Positions 4,716 through 5,159 of a stretch of DNA of 5,159 bases are shown here, piece after piece. Position 1 is the stretch's first letter. Every line of letters starts with the position of its first letter. The position numbers were made by a program, and so were the translations under genes. A model generated the notes under the pieces. The model had not been told where the DNA came from. It did no database searches and saw only the letters and a program-made list of their open reading frames with translations. Source of the DNA: Methanosarcinales archaeon (lineage in GTDB: Archaea > Halobacteriota > Methanosarcinia > Methanosarcinales > Methanocomedenaceae). Location: assembly GCA_030638625.1 (NCBI GenBank), contig DAOWEE010000054.1:1-5159 (forward strand), given 5' to 3'.

Positions 4716-5159
4716 AGCGTAATGACATGCCCAGGCAGGACCCTGAGAAAAGACGGTCCAACTTTGACGAGGTAGCATTGGGATATTCACATGAGCAGGC
4801 ATTGGAAGAGGCCAGCCGGTGTATCCAGTGCAAAAAGCCGTCATGTGTAGCAGGATGTCCGGTGGGTATTGACATCCCGGCTTTTATCCAATACATGGCT
4901 GATGATGATATGGATGCGGCCATACGTGAGCTCAAGTCCATGAACGCCTTGCCTGCCATCTGCGGCCGGGTGTGTCCCCAGGAGACCCAGTGTGAAGAGG
5001 TATGTGTGCTGGGCAGGAAAGGCGAACCCGTAGCAATAGGCAGGCTGGAGAGATATGCAGCCGACCATGAGCGGGATAATGGGGTAACTGAGTCCGTTGA
5101 GAAGACCGCATCTACTGGCAAGAAGGTAGCTGTTGTGGGTTCAGGGCCAGCAGGGCTGA
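4709..5159 (+). CDS. nfnB: NfnB / glutamate synthase small-subunit-like flavoprotein, N-terminal part (runs off the window)
   Basis: Only the first 150 codons are present; the full protein should be about 460-480 residues. It is the large subunit of NfnAB (SudA; often annotated as NADPH-dependent glutamate synthase, GltA/GltD-like), binding two [4Fe-4S] clusters, FAD and NADP(H). After PRQDPEKRRSNFDEVALGYS (8-27), the cysteines are Cys38, Cys41, Cys46 and Cys50 (RCIQCKKPSCVAGCPVGIDI), then Cys85, Cys89, Cys95 and Cys99 (ICGRVCPQETQCEEVC). The first FAD-binding Rossmann motif VAVVGSGPAGL (140-150) ends at the window edge. The GTG at 4709 is chosen because GGAGG (4697-4701) lies seven bases upstream. 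It overlaps the nfnA stop by seven bases, so translation is probably coupled. An in-frame ATG at 4703 sits too close to that SD, and an ATG at 4727 has only a weak one. The adjacent nfnA favours Nfn over true glutamate synthase, but the substrate-binding half is not visible. Confidence 0.9.
   Translation, partial: MLERNDMPRQDPEKRRSNFDEVALGYSHEQALEEASRCIQCKKPSCVAGCPVGIDIPAFIQYMADDDMDAAIRELKSMNALPAICGRVCPQETQCEEVCVLGRKGEPVAIGRLERYAADHERDNGVTESVEKTASTGKKVAVVGSGPAGL

Noticed and set aside
4630..5121. Long minus-strand open frame of 163 codons opposite nfnA/nfnB
   Set aside because: It lies antisense to clearly conserved coding sequence, has no recognisable domain or SD, and is explained by codon bias of nfnAB.

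Overview
The window looks archaeal, most like a methanogen or methanotroph-related euryarchaeon (Methanosarcinales/ANME-like). This is inference from gene content and signals, not a database match. The evidence is an archaeal-style MoaD with a Gly-Gly tail next to MoeA, TATA-like boxes about 30 bases before two start codons, Shine-Dalgarno (SD) sites at other genes, an AIM24/TIGR00266 protein and an NfnAB-type flavoprotein pair. Base composition is moderate, with AT-rich intergenic stretches.

Layout from left to right. (1) Positions 15-263 hold a DUF433 antitoxin-like gene. Its expected DUF5615 PIN-like toxin partner survives only as an SD, a GTG start and eight codons (247-273). (2) Positions 295-369 hold a large imperfect inverted repeat built from units of about 10 bases related to AATCTGTGTN. 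(3) A molybdenum/tungsten cofactor operon, moaD-moeA, runs from 470 to 1936. (4) Convergent to it, on the minus strand, is a complete vapBC toxin-antitoxin operon (1981-2627) with a perfect 14-base palindrome between its TATA box and start codon. (5) A 352-base stretch without an intact gene (2628-2979) holds TTAGGATTA direct repeats and suggestive but unproven remnants of minus-strand coding sequence. (6) An AIM24/TIGR00266 gene lies on the minus strand (2980-3708). (7) Divergent from it, nfnA (3870-4715) overlaps the start of nfnB (4709 to beyond the window end). Together they should encode an FAD and iron-sulfur transhydrogenase or ferredoxin-NADP oxidoreductase.

The genes form separate functional units. 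MoaD donates sulfur to molybdopterin and MoeA inserts the metal, supplying Mo/W enzymes. NfnAB balances ferredoxin, NADH and NADPH pools. Two PIN-type toxin-antitoxin loci, one complete and one apparently decayed, flank the cofactor operon and mark the stretch as somewhat plastic. I see no clear undescribed multi-gene system. The most interesting signals are the decayed toxin beside the inverted repeat, the vapBC operator geometry, and the possible decayed coding region upstream of vapB.
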